A DNA stretch of 39,258 nucleotides from UBA4655 sp044337015 (GTDB lineage: Bacteria > Planctomycetota > Planctomycetia > Pirellulales > UBA1268). The notes beneath the pieces were generated by a model that was not told the origin of the DNA, did no database searches, and was given only the letters and a program-made list of their open reading frames with translations. The position numbers were made by a program, and so were the translations under genes. The DNA lies in assembly GCA_044337015.1 (NCBI GenBank), contig JBIIOJ010000003.1:1-39258 (forward strand). Reading direction: 5' to 3'. The first letter of the stretch is position 1; each line of letters starts with the position of its first letter. Shown here in pieces: positions 25,901 to 33,084 of this stretch.

Positions 25901-26194
25901 CTGGGGCAGTTCCGGGGCGGCGAAGGAGACGCCCCGGACGACGATCCCCTCCCCTTCCACGACCTGTGCCGACTGGACCTGCACGTCGATCGACGGAAAC
26001 GCCTCGCGGAGCCGAAGTTCGACCCGCGCGCGGACCTCCTCGCCGAGACGGCTCGATCCGATGGCGGCCGCCGCGATGACGCCGGCGACCGTGATCGGCA
26101 CGGTCCAGCGGACGATGGTCCAGAGCGTGTCGGAGATGGTGCTCAAGGCTGTCGGCGTTGATGGACGGTCCGCGGGATTTTGGGGGCGGGACAC
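22934..26194 (-). CDS. AsmA/YhdP-like large envelope protein
   Basis: Up to 1086 aa. A single N-terminal membrane helix (WTVPITVAGVIAAAAIG) is followed by about 1000 residues of repetitive beta-strand pattern typical of AsmA-like/TamB-like bridge proteins, ending with the AsmA C-terminal style block (LSGDAISLVGNGELDFDGN, then MHVDGTLADPK-like GQFMLIHVDGTLADP). Such proteins span the periplasm and are linked to phospholipid transport to the outer membrane. The GTG start at 26194 has no ribosome site; a minus-strand promoter-like pair (TTGACC 26220-26215, TCTAGT 26198-26193) would start transcription inside it, favouring TTG 26146 just before the membrane helix. Its stop overlaps dapF by ATGA. 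Confidence 0.85.
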   Translation of the reverse strand: MSRPQNPADRPSTPTALSTISDTLWTIVRWTVPITVAGVIAAAAIGSSRLGEEVRARVELRLREAFPSIDVQVQSAQVVEGEGIVVRGVSFAAPELPQAIRTILHVEEVRLACSTSLSDLASGRIEIAHVRVRRPVVHAVRLEGKAWTIARLLGRGQPSAPPPLVIEDATVLVEDASSAVRTSLRRIHAEVAVEPATATIAIRGSMSGDLFSEGGFQGRVGLADGGFDLAGTIGSFELSESVVAMVTAGTSGSAAGSAGAAALDWARGFRGRCDLEWRARGNRSDLAAVDYEVTGRVEAGRYEHGSLPFAVSDIAASFTAGPSGGQISELRAHSGTTLLKGSARWSRWDPATDFELVVDAERLLVGRHWEPLLPEPTAAQWRKLLPAGEVDVRAQVVRKESRIEPKVSLRCRNVSITHYRFPYRLDRTVGTVVLDGSSLTLHLTGQAGSHPVQVDGSFQDMGSGGRGVLEVRADDMGIDEGLLAAMPPRSADIVRALRASGRFGFVFRHERSPDLEAGHANSLGIRLAQCSMAYAGFPYPLSGVSGQVHMRDGRWLIRDVSGSNDSGVVRCSGELEPLPDGDGQLELRLTGERMVLEDELRDSLPGSMRRIWNDVDPRGLVDVKATVRHRVKARSTDVEMEATPSGDTVSIEPSWFPYRLERLTGKLLWHKGLMRFEGIRGVHARTTVATEGTCRFQPDGGWHVAFTKLSADRFRTDHELLTALPDGLQEAIQSVRPRGMMSLAGSLDIYSTPATPAAEVQAASTAPPEPPGRVSAAWDMHLDIEQGTLDVGAPLEHVHGGVHIVGQSDGRRWQSTGELAIDSLIYRGVQLTGVTGPLSVDPEGLRIGAAAAPSATARGRRLVARVAGGTLQADGVVASGPSGSFRMSAEVSDADLARLSAEWLGTSHRHRGRVQGAIDISGSRAGSHSLSGKGNLRLRDADIYELPLVLALLKMLRVKAPDRNAFGSSFVDFRVEGPRFYLDNIELSGDAISLVGNGELDFDGNTHMTFRSIMGDSQLQLPVMKRMLGGASGQFMLIHVDGTLADPKMTSEAFPTLNAAIQKLQSQRGERRAALGLDGIGPSNVQ

Positions 26195-26220
26195 TAGATC
26201 GGCCGACGGCGGAAGGTCAA
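26193..26220 (-). promoter_or_regulatory. Candidate promoter of the AsmA-dapF-DUF374 operon
   Basis: TTGACC (26220-26215), 16 bp, TCTAGT (26198-26193) on the minus strand. The predicted transcript start near 26186 is downstream of GTG 26194 and upstream of TTG 26146, so it bears on the choice of start. Confidence 0.4.
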
Positions 26221-26291
26221 GACGCCCCCGCTGCGGCGGCCAGCCCCCCGGCCGCCCCGAAAGATTCCCCGTCCCGCAGCCTGCCGGGACC

Positions 26292-26300
26292 TGCTATGCT
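26292..26300 (+). promoter_or_regulatory. Candidate extended -10 of the MFS gene
   Basis: TGCTATGCT: TG at 26292-26293 and TATGCT at 26295-26300, 39 bp before ATG 26340. The form is the same as the TGCTACACT site before ispA. Confidence 0.45.
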
Positions 26301-26339
26301 CCCCCGTCTTCTCAAGGGAACCATCCGGAGAAACCCGCT

Positions 26340-27941
26340 ATGCAGGCGAAGGAACGGGGCGGCAACGCCACAAACGGCTCGAACGACACCCCCTCGAACG
26401 CCCACCGACTCCTCTGGGCAGGCTTCATGGCGATCCTCGCCGCCGGCGTGGGCTTCGCCATCCGCGGCGGCATCCTCGACAACTGGGTTGAGCAGTTCGG
26501 CTTCACGCAGGAGCAGGTCGGGAAGATCACCGGCGGAGGGCTCTCCGGTTTCTGCTTCGGGATCATCATCGGCGGCGTCATCGTCGACAAGATCGGTTAC
26601 GGCAAGCTCGTCGCCCTCGCGCTCGCCGGTCACGTGCTCTCGGCCCTCGTGACCTTCAGCGCCTCGGAGCAAGCCACTGCCTACCAGCTGCTGTTCTGGG
26701 GCTCGTTCATCTTCGCCTTCGCGAACGGCACGCTCGAGGCGGTGGCCAATCCGCTCGTGGCCACGGTATTCCCGCACAATCGCACCCACTACCTCAACAT
26801 CCTCCATGCCAGCTGGCCGGCCGGCATGGTGCTCGGCTCGGTGGCAGGCTGGTACCTCGACGACAAGCTCCACTTGGACTGGAAGTACCAGCTGGCGCTC
26901 TATCTGGTGCCGACCGTCATCTACGCGCTCATGTTCCTCGGCCAGAAATTTCCCAAGTCGGAGGCGGCGGCGAAGGGGGCCAGCTTCGTCGACATGTTCC
27001 GCGACGTCGGCATCCTCGGGGCGGCGGTGGCCTGCTTCCTGCTCGCCCTGTTCTTCGGCGACATCCTCAAGGACTTCATTCCCGAGCAGGCGGCGGCCGC
27101 CGGCTACGTGCTCGGCGGCGTCCTGCTCCTCGCCGTGGCCTTCATGACCCGCTTCTCGATCGGCTCGCTCGTGCTCTTCATCCTCTTCGTGACCCATGCC
27201 CTCGTCGGGGCGGTCGAACTCGGCACGGACAGTTGGATCCAGAACATCACCGGCAACCTCTTCACCTCCGAGCAGGGCAAGTGGCTGTTCATCTGGACAT
27301 CGGCCATCATGTTCGGCCTCCGGTTCTGTGCCCACTTCATCGAGACGAAGCTGGGGCTGTCGCCGATCGGCCTGCTCCTCGTTTCGGCGGTGCTCGCCTT
27401 CCTCGGTCTGCGGTTCGCAAGCGGCATGAACACCTTCCCGGCAGCGCTCGCGGCGCTCGGCATCTACGCGCTGGGCAAGACGTTCTTCTGGCCGACGATG
27501 CTGGCCGTGGTCGGCGACCGGTTTCCACAGACCGGCGCCGTGGCCATGTCGATCATGGGTGGCATCGGGATGCTCTCCGCCGGATTGATCGGCGGACCCG
27601 GCCTCGGCTACTGCAAGGACCGCTTCGCCGGTGCGGCCCTCGAGAAGGCCGCTCCGGCGGTCTACGCGGAGTTCAGGTCGGAGAAGCCGAGCCGGTTCCT
27701 CAACGTCGCCAGCACCGAGGCCTTCGGGCTTGACGGCCAGAAGGTGGCGGAGGCCCGCAAGGCGGGCGACGCGGCGACGGAGTCGCAGAAGGCCGCGGTC
27801 GCCGCCGATCAGCAGGGCGACCGCGACACTCTCAAGGCCGACTCGATGATTCCGGCGACGATGGCCGTGGTCTATCTCGGGCTGATGCTCTACTTCGCGA
27901 GCATCGGCGGCTACCGCCGGGTCGAGATGCGGGGCGACTGA
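26340..27941 (+). CDS. MFS transporter, sugar or nucleoside permease-like
   Basis: About 533 aa from ATG 26340, with GGAG upstream. Twelve hydrophobic segments are apparent, beginning at LLWAGFMAILAAGVGFAIRGG. VDKIGYGKLV lies at the motif A position between TM2 and TM3, and FAFANGTLEAVANPLVATVFP resembles the TM4 region of sugar permeases of the FucP type. A soluble loop of about 85 residues before the last helix (from CKDRFAGAAL to TLKADS), rich in Ala, Lys and Glu, is an unusual insertion. Substrate unknown. The last 31 bp overlap the end of tilS on the opposite strand, and the stop codon lies in a 21-bp tandem duplication. Confidence 0.88.
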   Translation: MQAKERGGNATNGSNDTPSNAHRLLWAGFMAILAAGVGFAIRGGILDNWVEQFGFTQEQVGKITGGGLSGFCFGIIIGGVIVDKIGYGKLVALALAGHVLSALVTFSASEQATAYQLLFWGSFIFAFANGTLEAVANPLVATVFPHNRTHYLNILHASWPAGMVLGSVAGWYLDDKLHLDWKYQLALYLVPTVIYALMFLGQKFPKSEAAAKGASFVDMFRDVGILGAAVACFLLALFFGDILKDFIPEQAAAAGYVLGGVLLLAVAFMTRFSIGSLVLFILFVTHALVGAVELGTDSWIQNITGNLFTSEQGKWLFIWTSAIMFGLRFCAHFIETKLGLSPIGLLLVSAVLAFLGLRFASGMNTFPAALAALGIYALGKTFFWPTMLAVVGDRFPQTGAVAMSIMGGIGMLSAGLIGGPGLGYCKDRFAGAALEKAAPAVYAEFRSEKPSRFLNVASTEAFGLDGQKVAEARKAGDAATESQKAAVAADQQGDRDTLKADSMIPATMAVVYLGLMLYFASIGGYRRVEMRGD

Positions 27942-29050
27942 ACCGGGGCGACGACGACCTGAACCGGCCCGACGATGACACGGCCCTCCGGGCTCGTCCG
28001 GCAGCGAATCCCGTCGGGAAGGTCGATCGGCCGTGCCGTGCCTTGTCCGCCGATCAGGTCCGCAAGCCGCAGGTAGTGGCGGGCCGTCATGTCCCGGCGC
28101 GGCCATCCCTCCCGCTTCCAGAGCTGGACGAACAGTTCCCCGAGCAGATGGCGGTCGAGGCGGGCGAGCCGTCGAGGGTCGATGACGATCGAGCCGTCGG
28201 CCTCCCGGCGGGAATGGTCGTCGAGGAGGAGGTCGGCGGCGGCCGCCACGGCCCCGGCGATGCCGGCCGCCTGGCGACCGAGCCGCCGGATCGATGCCAC
28301 CGCGGCCGGATACGGTCCTTCCACGAGAGACGGCAGGATCGCGTGGCGGAGGAAGTTCCTCGCGAACGTCTCGTCGGCGTTGGTCAGGTCGTCCCGCCAG
28401 GCCTGCCCGCAGGCGGCGAGATAGCCACGCACCACCGATCGCAAGATGCCGAGCATCGGACGCGCAAGTGCGATGCCCTCGGCGAGTTCGCGAACGACGG
28501 GCATGCCGGCGAGGCCGGCGAGGCCGGTCCCCCGCAGGATGGCGTGGAGGATCGTCTCGGCCTGGTCGTCCGCCGAGTGGGCTACGACGACGGCTCTCGC
28601 CCCGGCCGCGCCCGCCGCCTCCACGAGGAAAGCGTACCGCAGCCTCCTCGCCGCGGCCTCGATCCCCTCGCCAGTCTCCCTCGCCACGTCGCGGCAGGCG
28701 ATTCTCCGCGAGACGAACTCGAGGCCCATGTCGCGGGCGACGGCCGCGGTGAACTCGCGGTCGAGCGGAGCATCCTCCCGGAGGTCGTGCTCGGCATGGG
28801 CCACGATGATCGGCCGCCGCCTGCCGGGACCGACGCTCGGCAGCACGTCGCCGTGGACCATGGCGTGAAGCAATCCGACGCTGTCGGCGCCGCCGGACAC
28901 TGCCACCACGATCGGGCCACCCGAGAACGCCACGAGTCGGCACGCCTCGCGAAGCGGTTCGAGCATCTCTTCGCGGGCCGCAGCCCGGTCGTCTGGGATC
29001 TCCCGGTGGCCCACGGTCTTGGTTCGCGGCTCTCCGGGCGGCGATTTCAT
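27911..29050 (-). CDS. tilS: tRNA(Ile)-lysidine synthase
   Basis: ATP-dependent enzyme that changes C34 of the tRNA-Ile CAU anticodon to lysidine so that AUA is read. About 379 aa. The PP-loop SGGADSVGLLHA is near residue 50, and the family block AHSADDQAETILHAILRGTGLAGLAGM follows with RPML and RDDLTNAD. The start is ATG 29050 (GGAG 7 nt upstream); the longer GTG 29077 falls inside a likely -10 (TAGAGT, 29081-29076). The C-terminus contains a peptide repeat (PVQVV, PVQS) caused by the 21-bp duplication shared with the end of the MFS gene. The C-terminal domain is shorter than in E. coli TilS. Confidence 0.93.
   Translation of the reverse strand: MKSPPGEPRTKTVGHREIPDDRAAAREEMLEPLREACRLVAFSGGPIVVAVSGGADSVGLLHAMVHGDVLPSVGPGRRRPIIVAHAEHDLREDAPLDREFTAAVARDMGLEFVSRRIACRDVARETGEGIEAAARRLRYAFLVEAAGAAGARAVVVAHSADDQAETILHAILRGTGLAGLAGMPVVRELAEGIALARPMLGILRSVVRGYLAACGQAWRDDLTNADETFARNFLRHAILPSLVEGPYPAAVASIRRLGRQAAGIAGAVAAAADLLLDDHSRREADGSIVIDPRRLARLDRHLLGELFVQLWKREGWPRRDMTARHYLRLADLIGGQGTARPIDLPDGIRCRTSPEGRVIVGPVQVVVAPVQSPRISTRR
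27938..27979 (+). repeat. 21-bp imperfect tandem duplication at the MFS/tilS overlap
   Basis: 27938-27958 and 27959-27979 agree at 18 of 21 bases; both start CTGAACCGG. The first copy holds the MFS stop codon, the second repeats it. On the other strand it adds seven residues to TilS. Confidence 0.75.
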
Positions 29051-29109
29051 CCGATGTCTCCGGTGATTCCCACCCACTCTACCCCGGTTTCCCGGCGTCG
29101 GAAACGGGA

Positions 29110-29138
29110 TTGAGCGGCCGGCGGGCGGGGCCTACTCT
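29110..29138 (+). promoter_or_regulatory. Promoter of the lipoprotein gene
   Basis: TTGAGC (29110-29115), 17 bp, TACTCT (29133-29138). A transcript start near 29145 would leave a leader of about 48 nt. Confidence 0.5.
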
Positions 29139-29192
29139 CCTGCCGCCGCTGGACCGATCTCCGGCCGGCCGTTCGTCACGGAGGTTCGAGGA

Positions 29193-29843
29193 ATGGATCG
29201 CTCACGCCTGGGTTCTGGCTCCGTCCTTCTCGCCCTCGCGGGCCTCGTCGTCACGGCCGCGGCGGGCGGCTGCTCGACGCTCGGCGGACTCGCCTACCTC
29301 GTCAATCCCGACGACGTGCCGGCCGAGTCGACGGCGCTCAAGGGCAAACACGTCGCCGTCGTCTGCCGCCCCGTGGTCGAACTGGAATACAGCGACGCCG
29401 GATCATCCCGCGAACTCGCCCGTCTCGTCGGTGAATCGCTCGCGGAGAACGTGCGTCGCTGCCGAGTCATCGGCAACACGGAAGTGGCCCGATGGCTCGA
29501 CGAGAACGACTGGGTCGACTATCCCACGCTCGGCAAGGCCGTTGATGGGAACATCGTGGTCGGAATCGACCTCGAGGAGTTCCGTCTCCACGAGGGCTCG
29601 ACGCTCCTGAAGGGGCGGGCGAAGTTCCGCATCCGGGCGTTCGACATCGACGAGGGGAAGGTCGTCTTCGACAAGCGGGTGGACGACTTCGCCTACCCCG
29701 CGGACGGAGCGATTCCGGCGAGCGACTGCTCGGAGTCGCAGTTTCGCGAGACGTTCCTCAGGCTTCTCTCGCGGCGGATCGCCCGCTGCTTCCACGCGCA
29801 CGACAGCCGCGAGCATTTCGCCGAGGAAAACCTCACCTTCTGA
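29193..29843 (+). CDS. Predicted lipoprotein, hypothetical
   Basis: About 216 aa from ATG 29193, with GAGG close upstream. The signal sequence (SVLLALAGLVVTAAAGGCS) ends in a cysteine at a lipobox-like site, so the protein is probably lipid-anchored. The body reads as an alpha/beta domain resembling TolB-N-like or penicillin-binding-protein-activator folds (HVAVVCRPVVELEY, ELARLVGESLAENVRRC, VVGIDLEEFRLHEGSTLLKG, FRIRAFDIDEGKVVFDKRV), but I cannot assign a family with certainty. It is probably transcribed alone, divergent from tilS. Confidence 0.82.
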   Translation: MDRSRLGSGSVLLALAGLVVTAAAGGCSTLGGLAYLVNPDDVPAESTALKGKHVAVVCRPVVELEYSDAGSSRELARLVGESLAENVRRCRVIGNTEVARWLDENDWVDYPTLGKAVDGNIVVGIDLEEFRLHEGSTLLKGRAKFRIRAFDIDEGKVVFDKRVDDFAYPADGAIPASDCSESQFRETFLRLLSRRIARCFHAHDSREHFAEENLTF

Positions 29844-29848
29844 GCCGG

Positions 29849-29862
29849 CCGAAGGCGTTCGG
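29849..29862. terminator. Small hairpin between convergent genes
   Basis: CCGAA-GGCG-TTCGG starts six bases after the lipoprotein stop. The 5-bp stem with a tetraloop has no T-run after it; it might act as a weak bidirectional terminator. Confidence 0.3.
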
Positions 29863-29867
29863 TCAGG

Positions 29868-29899
29868 GCGGCGACCGTTCAGAGCGGCGACCATTCAGA
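29868..29899 (+). repeat. 16-bp tandem duplication at the vWA gene stop
   Basis: GCGGCGACCGTTCAGA (29868-29883) is followed by a copy with one change (29884-29899). The minus-strand TGA of the vWA gene (29897-29895) lies in the second copy and is repeated in the first. Confidence 0.85.
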
Positions 29900-31871
29900 G
29901 CTTTGTGAGATCCCGCTTCTTCGGCGGCCGGGCGAGCATCCGCTTCTGGTCGTCGTTGGGCGCCATGGCGACGCCGTTGCCGGCCCCGGGCGGCGGATCG
30001 TTGACGCCCGTGTGGGCCTCGGTCCACCGGTAGCCCAGCGGCATGCGGAGTTCGTCGGCGGCGATCATCGCCCAGGGCGTTCCAGGATGCTCCTGCACGA
30101 CCCGCTCGAGGTACGTCTTCGCCTGCTTGGCAAGCTTCTCAACCTGCGAGCCGACGCTGATCTCGTCCGCCGGCTCGAGCACCCAGGTGTCGTTCCCGGC
30201 GGTCTTGAAGACCATTCCGGTCTTTGCCTTGGCGAGCATCTGGTTGTAGGCCTCCGTGCGGATCTTCGTCGCGAGCACCCGCCCCATCGCGAGGTCGTAG
30301 CCCGCCTGCCAACGCTTTTCCCGGATCTTCGCCCGATCCCCCTCGCCCTTGGCAAGGATGGAGTAGAGGTTGTTGATCTTCGGCTCGAGGACCGCTGCCA
30401 CCTTCTGGGCTTCGCTGAGGAGGTTCACGAGATCCCCCTCGTTCTTCTTGGGAAACGTCATTTCAGGGGATTCCATCGGCTGGACTTCCGCCTGCATCGA
30501 AGCCTCGAGCAGCGATGCCACCGCCTTATTGGCGGCGACCTTCTGCTTGAGCTTGGGAAGCGACAGGTATTCCGGAGCGTAGGGCCGCATCGCCTGTGGA
30601 TCGAAGAAATGCCGGAGCTGCGACGACATCGCCGCCACGCTCCGGTCGTCCACCCGGCCCGTCGCGCCACGGTTCGCATGGACGGCAAAGTAGATCCCGC
30701 CCGACTCCGCGCACAGCCGCGACAACGCGTACGGGCCGAAGCCTGAATCGATCGCGTCGTCGGCGTAGCGGCCCGAACGCACCCGGACGACCTCCGGGAA
30801 ATACGACTCCGGCCCCTGCTCGATCTGGGCCCACTGCGGCTCCTGGGCGTACGCGGGGTCGGGATCGATGAACTTGAACCTCACCTCCCGCATCCCGAAG
30901 GGCGCGGGCACGCCGACCACGTAGACGGGCATCGCGAAGTCGCGGCAGATCTTGCAAGTCTGGTCGACCTTCTCCTGGTCGTTTCCCACCTCGTCGGTGA
31001 ACGCGATGATCATCACGTTTCGCATCGGCTGCGTCGTCCTGAAGACCCGGGTCGCTTCCGCAGCCCGCTGAATGGCCTCGAAGGTCATCTCGGCGCCAGA
31101 ATCGTCGATCGGGATCGAACGGATCGCACCGACGACGTCGCTCACCTCCGCCGTGGGCTTTTCGGTGACCTTGTGCACCGATTTGCCATAGGCGATGACG
31201 ATGTTGAGCAGCTCCTTCTTCGCCTTTTCCGAGCCGATCAGGCCGAGCTCCGCGAAGACGCGATCGAGGCGGCCGGCGATCGCTTCCCGCTGGCCGGCGA
31301 GACTGACGGACTGGTCGAACAGCCAGCAGACGACCGTCGGGCCCCGCTCGAGCGTGTTCTTGATCTCCAGCGTGAGCCTGTCCACCGCGCCCGAGGCCCC
31401 GGTCGAAGCCTCGGTGCCGCGACCCTTCGCCATCGCCTGCGCGGCGACCACCGGCGCGGCCGCGTCGAAATCGAGCGGCTCGAAAGATACATCCGCCGAG
31501 ATGTCCTCGACCATCGCCACGTCCACCTTTGGCAGCTCGTTGAACGTGGGGGCCACCGCCTCCAGTGCCGCCGATTCACTCTCCTTGCTCTGCGACCCCA
31601 GTTCCGGCTGCAACTCGGACGTGACGAAAACCTCCTGCGGAATGACGATCGGCTTCTCGCGTTCCATGGGGGCCGTGATCGTGACGAGCGGCTCCGACCG
31701 TGGCAGTTCCACGATGCCGACGAGCGCAAGAGCGAGCAGCACGGCGACGTGGAGCACGAGGCTCACCAGCCAGGCCGGCGAATCGCCATCGACGGGGAGG
31801 TCCTCCTCGCCGGAGAACTCCTGCCAGCGACGTTTCAGCCGTTCGACGATCGACACGCTGCGTTTTTCCAT
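29895..31871 (-). CDS. Membrane-anchored von Willebrand factor A domain protein
   Basis: About 658 aa from ATG 31871, with GGAG 8 nt upstream. Residues 1-32 are cytosolic and basic, then one membrane helix (WLVSLVLHVAVLLALALVGIV). After a variable acidic region the vWA fold starts near residue 175 with TVVCWLFDQSVSLAG; the MIDAS triad D186-x-S188-x-S190 is intact, and VMIIAFTDEVGND supplies the later Asp. The second half (about 400-658) is helical and ends in a TPR-like part followed by KRMLARPPKKRDLTKL. This type is common in planctomycetes and is thought to bind ligands outside the membrane; the partner is unknown. Confidence 0.87.
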   Translation of the reverse strand: MEKRSVSIVERLKRRWQEFSGEEDLPVDGDSPAWLVSLVLHVAVLLALALVGIVELPRSEPLVTITAPMEREKPIVIPQEVFVTSELQPELGSQSKESESAALEAVAPTFNELPKVDVAMVEDISADVSFEPLDFDAAAPVVAAQAMAKGRGTEASTGASGAVDRLTLEIKNTLERGPTVVCWLFDQSVSLAGQREAIAGRLDRVFAELGLIGSEKAKKELLNIVIAYGKSVHKVTEKPTAEVSDVVGAIRSIPIDDSGAEMTFEAIQRAAEATRVFRTTQPMRNVMIIAFTDEVGNDQEKVDQTCKICRDFAMPVYVVGVPAPFGMREVRFKFIDPDPAYAQEPQWAQIEQGPESYFPEVVRVRSGRYADDAIDSGFGPYALSRLCAESGGIYFAVHANRGATGRVDDRSVAAMSSQLRHFFDPQAMRPYAPEYLSLPKLKQKVAANKAVASLLEASMQAEVQPMESPEMTFPKKNEGDLVNLLSEAQKVAAVLEPKINNLYSILAKGEGDRAKIREKRWQAGYDLAMGRVLATKIRTEAYNQMLAKAKTGMVFKTAGNDTWVLEPADEISVGSQVEKLAKQAKTYLERVVQEHPGTPWAMIAADELRMPLGYRWTEAHTGVNDPPPGAGNGVAMAPNDDQKRMLARPPKKRDLTKL

Positions 31872-31944
31872 GGGCCGGACTCCGGGCGAACCCTCGAAAA
31901 CAAGACCTTCAACCTATCCGGAGAGTTCGACTCCGGCCACTCCT

Positions 31945-31950
31945 ATTATT
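31945..31950 (-). promoter_or_regulatory. Candidate -10 of the vWA gene
   Basis: AATAAT on the minus strand (31950-31945) matches five of six -10 positions. No clear -35 was found. Confidence 0.3.
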
Positions 31951-32006
31951 CCCGGCCGATTGCCGCCCGGGACGGAACGCATTTTTCCGGGATCGGCGGT
32001 TTTTCG

Positions 32007-32012
32007 TACAAT
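32007..32012 (+). promoter_or_regulatory. Candidate -10 of the alpha/beta-fold gene
   Basis: TACAAT (32007-32012). Transcription would start about 32019, too close to the in-frame ATG at 32021 for a leadered mRNA and favouring ATG 32045. Confidence 0.4.
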
Positions 32013-32044
32013 TCTCCAGGATGTCGCGGCCCGCAGGACTTTCC

Positions 32045-33052
32045 ATGAAACGAACCTGTTCCATGCTCCGAGTGGCGATGGTTTCCCTGGTCCTGGCGGT
32101 GCCCCTTGCGGCCGGACGGAACGCCCACGGGGAGGACGACGGCGAGGCCGCGGAGGGTCCGCCCGAGGCGGAGATCGTCGAGCTTTTGCCCAGCGACGGG
32201 CTCGCGGTCACCGCCTGGTACTACCCACCATGGGCCGGCTCGGAGGAGGAGCCGCCGAAGGGGGTGACGCCGGTCATCGTCGTGCACGACCTGCTCGGAT
32301 CGCACGAGTCGATCGAGCCCCTCGCGCTCGCCCTGCAGCAGAAAGGGATGGCGGTCATCGCGCCGGATCTCCGCGGGCATGGCGAGAGCCGCCGGAGAGC
32401 CGACTCTTCGACGAAGGAGAATCTCGACGCCGGCCAGTTCCGCAAGGCCGATCTCGAAGCGATCGCAGCGGTCGCGGGCGGCACCGTCCGCGAGCAGGCG
32501 GCCGTCCAGGGAGATCTCGAAGTCGTGCGACGATGGCTGGCCGACAAGGCTGAAGACGGCTCGATCGACATGAAGAAGCTTTGCGTCGTCGGCTCCGGCA
32601 TGGGAGCCACCCTCGCGGCGTACTGGGTCGCCAACGACTGGGCATGGGGCGAACGGCCGCTCGCCTCCGGGCCGCAGGGAAGATTCGTCCGGGGACTCGT
32701 CCTCGTCAGCCCGGTCTGGTCCGGCAAGGGCGTGTCGCTCACCCCCGCGCTCGCCTCGCCGGCGATGCGGGGTGGCGTGCCACTGCTGCTCATCGCGGGT
32801 TCGGCCGACCGCGATGCGGCGAGGCTCTTCGACCAGCTGAAGCGATTCCAGCCGGACTCGTGGTTCGAGCAGAAGGCCGGCCAGGAACCGAAGTCGGCTC
32901 CTCAACTGGGCAAACCCGCCGATGCCGACCTCTTCTCGATCCAGCTGGCGACGCCGCTCTCCGCCGACAAGATACTGGCGGATCCGACCGTCTCGCCGGC
33001 CGAACGGATCGCCGGGTTCATTGGCCTCGCGACGAGCCGTCGTGGCAAGTGA
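32045..33052 (+). CDS. Exported alpha/beta-hydrolase-fold protein, probably inactive
   Basis: About 335 aa from ATG 32045 (ATG 32021 is in frame). The signal peptide is MLRVAMVSLVLAVPLAAG. The hydrolase fold is recognisable: VIVVHDLLGSHESIEPLA (oxyanion-loop region), VIAPDLRGHGES, and LLLIAGSADRDAARLFDQLK. At the nucleophile elbow, where GxSxG is expected, the sequence is V-G183-S-G-M-G187, so the central Ser is Gly185. No histidine is seen in the final third where the catalytic His should be. It is therefore probably a binding or scaffold protein derived from a dienelactone-hydrolase-like enzyme; Ser184 acting instead is less likely. Confidence 0.85.
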   Translation: MKRTCSMLRVAMVSLVLAVPLAAGRNAHGEDDGEAAEGPPEAEIVELLPSDGLAVTAWYYPPWAGSEEEPPKGVTPVIVVHDLLGSHESIEPLALALQQKGMAVIAPDLRGHGESRRRADSSTKENLDAGQFRKADLEAIAAVAGGTVREQAAVQGDLEVVRRWLADKAEDGSIDMKKLCVVGSGMGATLAAYWVANDWAWGERPLASGPQGRFVRGLVLVSPVWSGKGVSLTPALASPAMRGGVPLLLIAGSADRDAARLFDQLKRFQPDSWFEQKAGQEPKSAPQLGKPADADLFSIQLATPLSADKILADPTVSPAERIAGFIGLATSRRGK

Positions 33053-33056
33053 TCCG

Positions 33057-33071
33057 GCCGGTTCACCCGGC
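33057..33071. terminator. GC hairpin between convergent genes
   Basis: GCCGG-TTCAC-CCGGC lies four bases after the hydrolase-fold stop and before the LysM gene stop (33085). There is no T-run. Confidence 0.3.
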
Positions 33072-33084
33072 TGCGGAATCCCGG

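Noticed and set aside
26217..28943. 908-aa minus-strand frame over the MFS and tilS region
   Set aside because: It covers the antisense of the MFS gene and another frame of tilS; no domain and very high Arg/Gly/Glu content.
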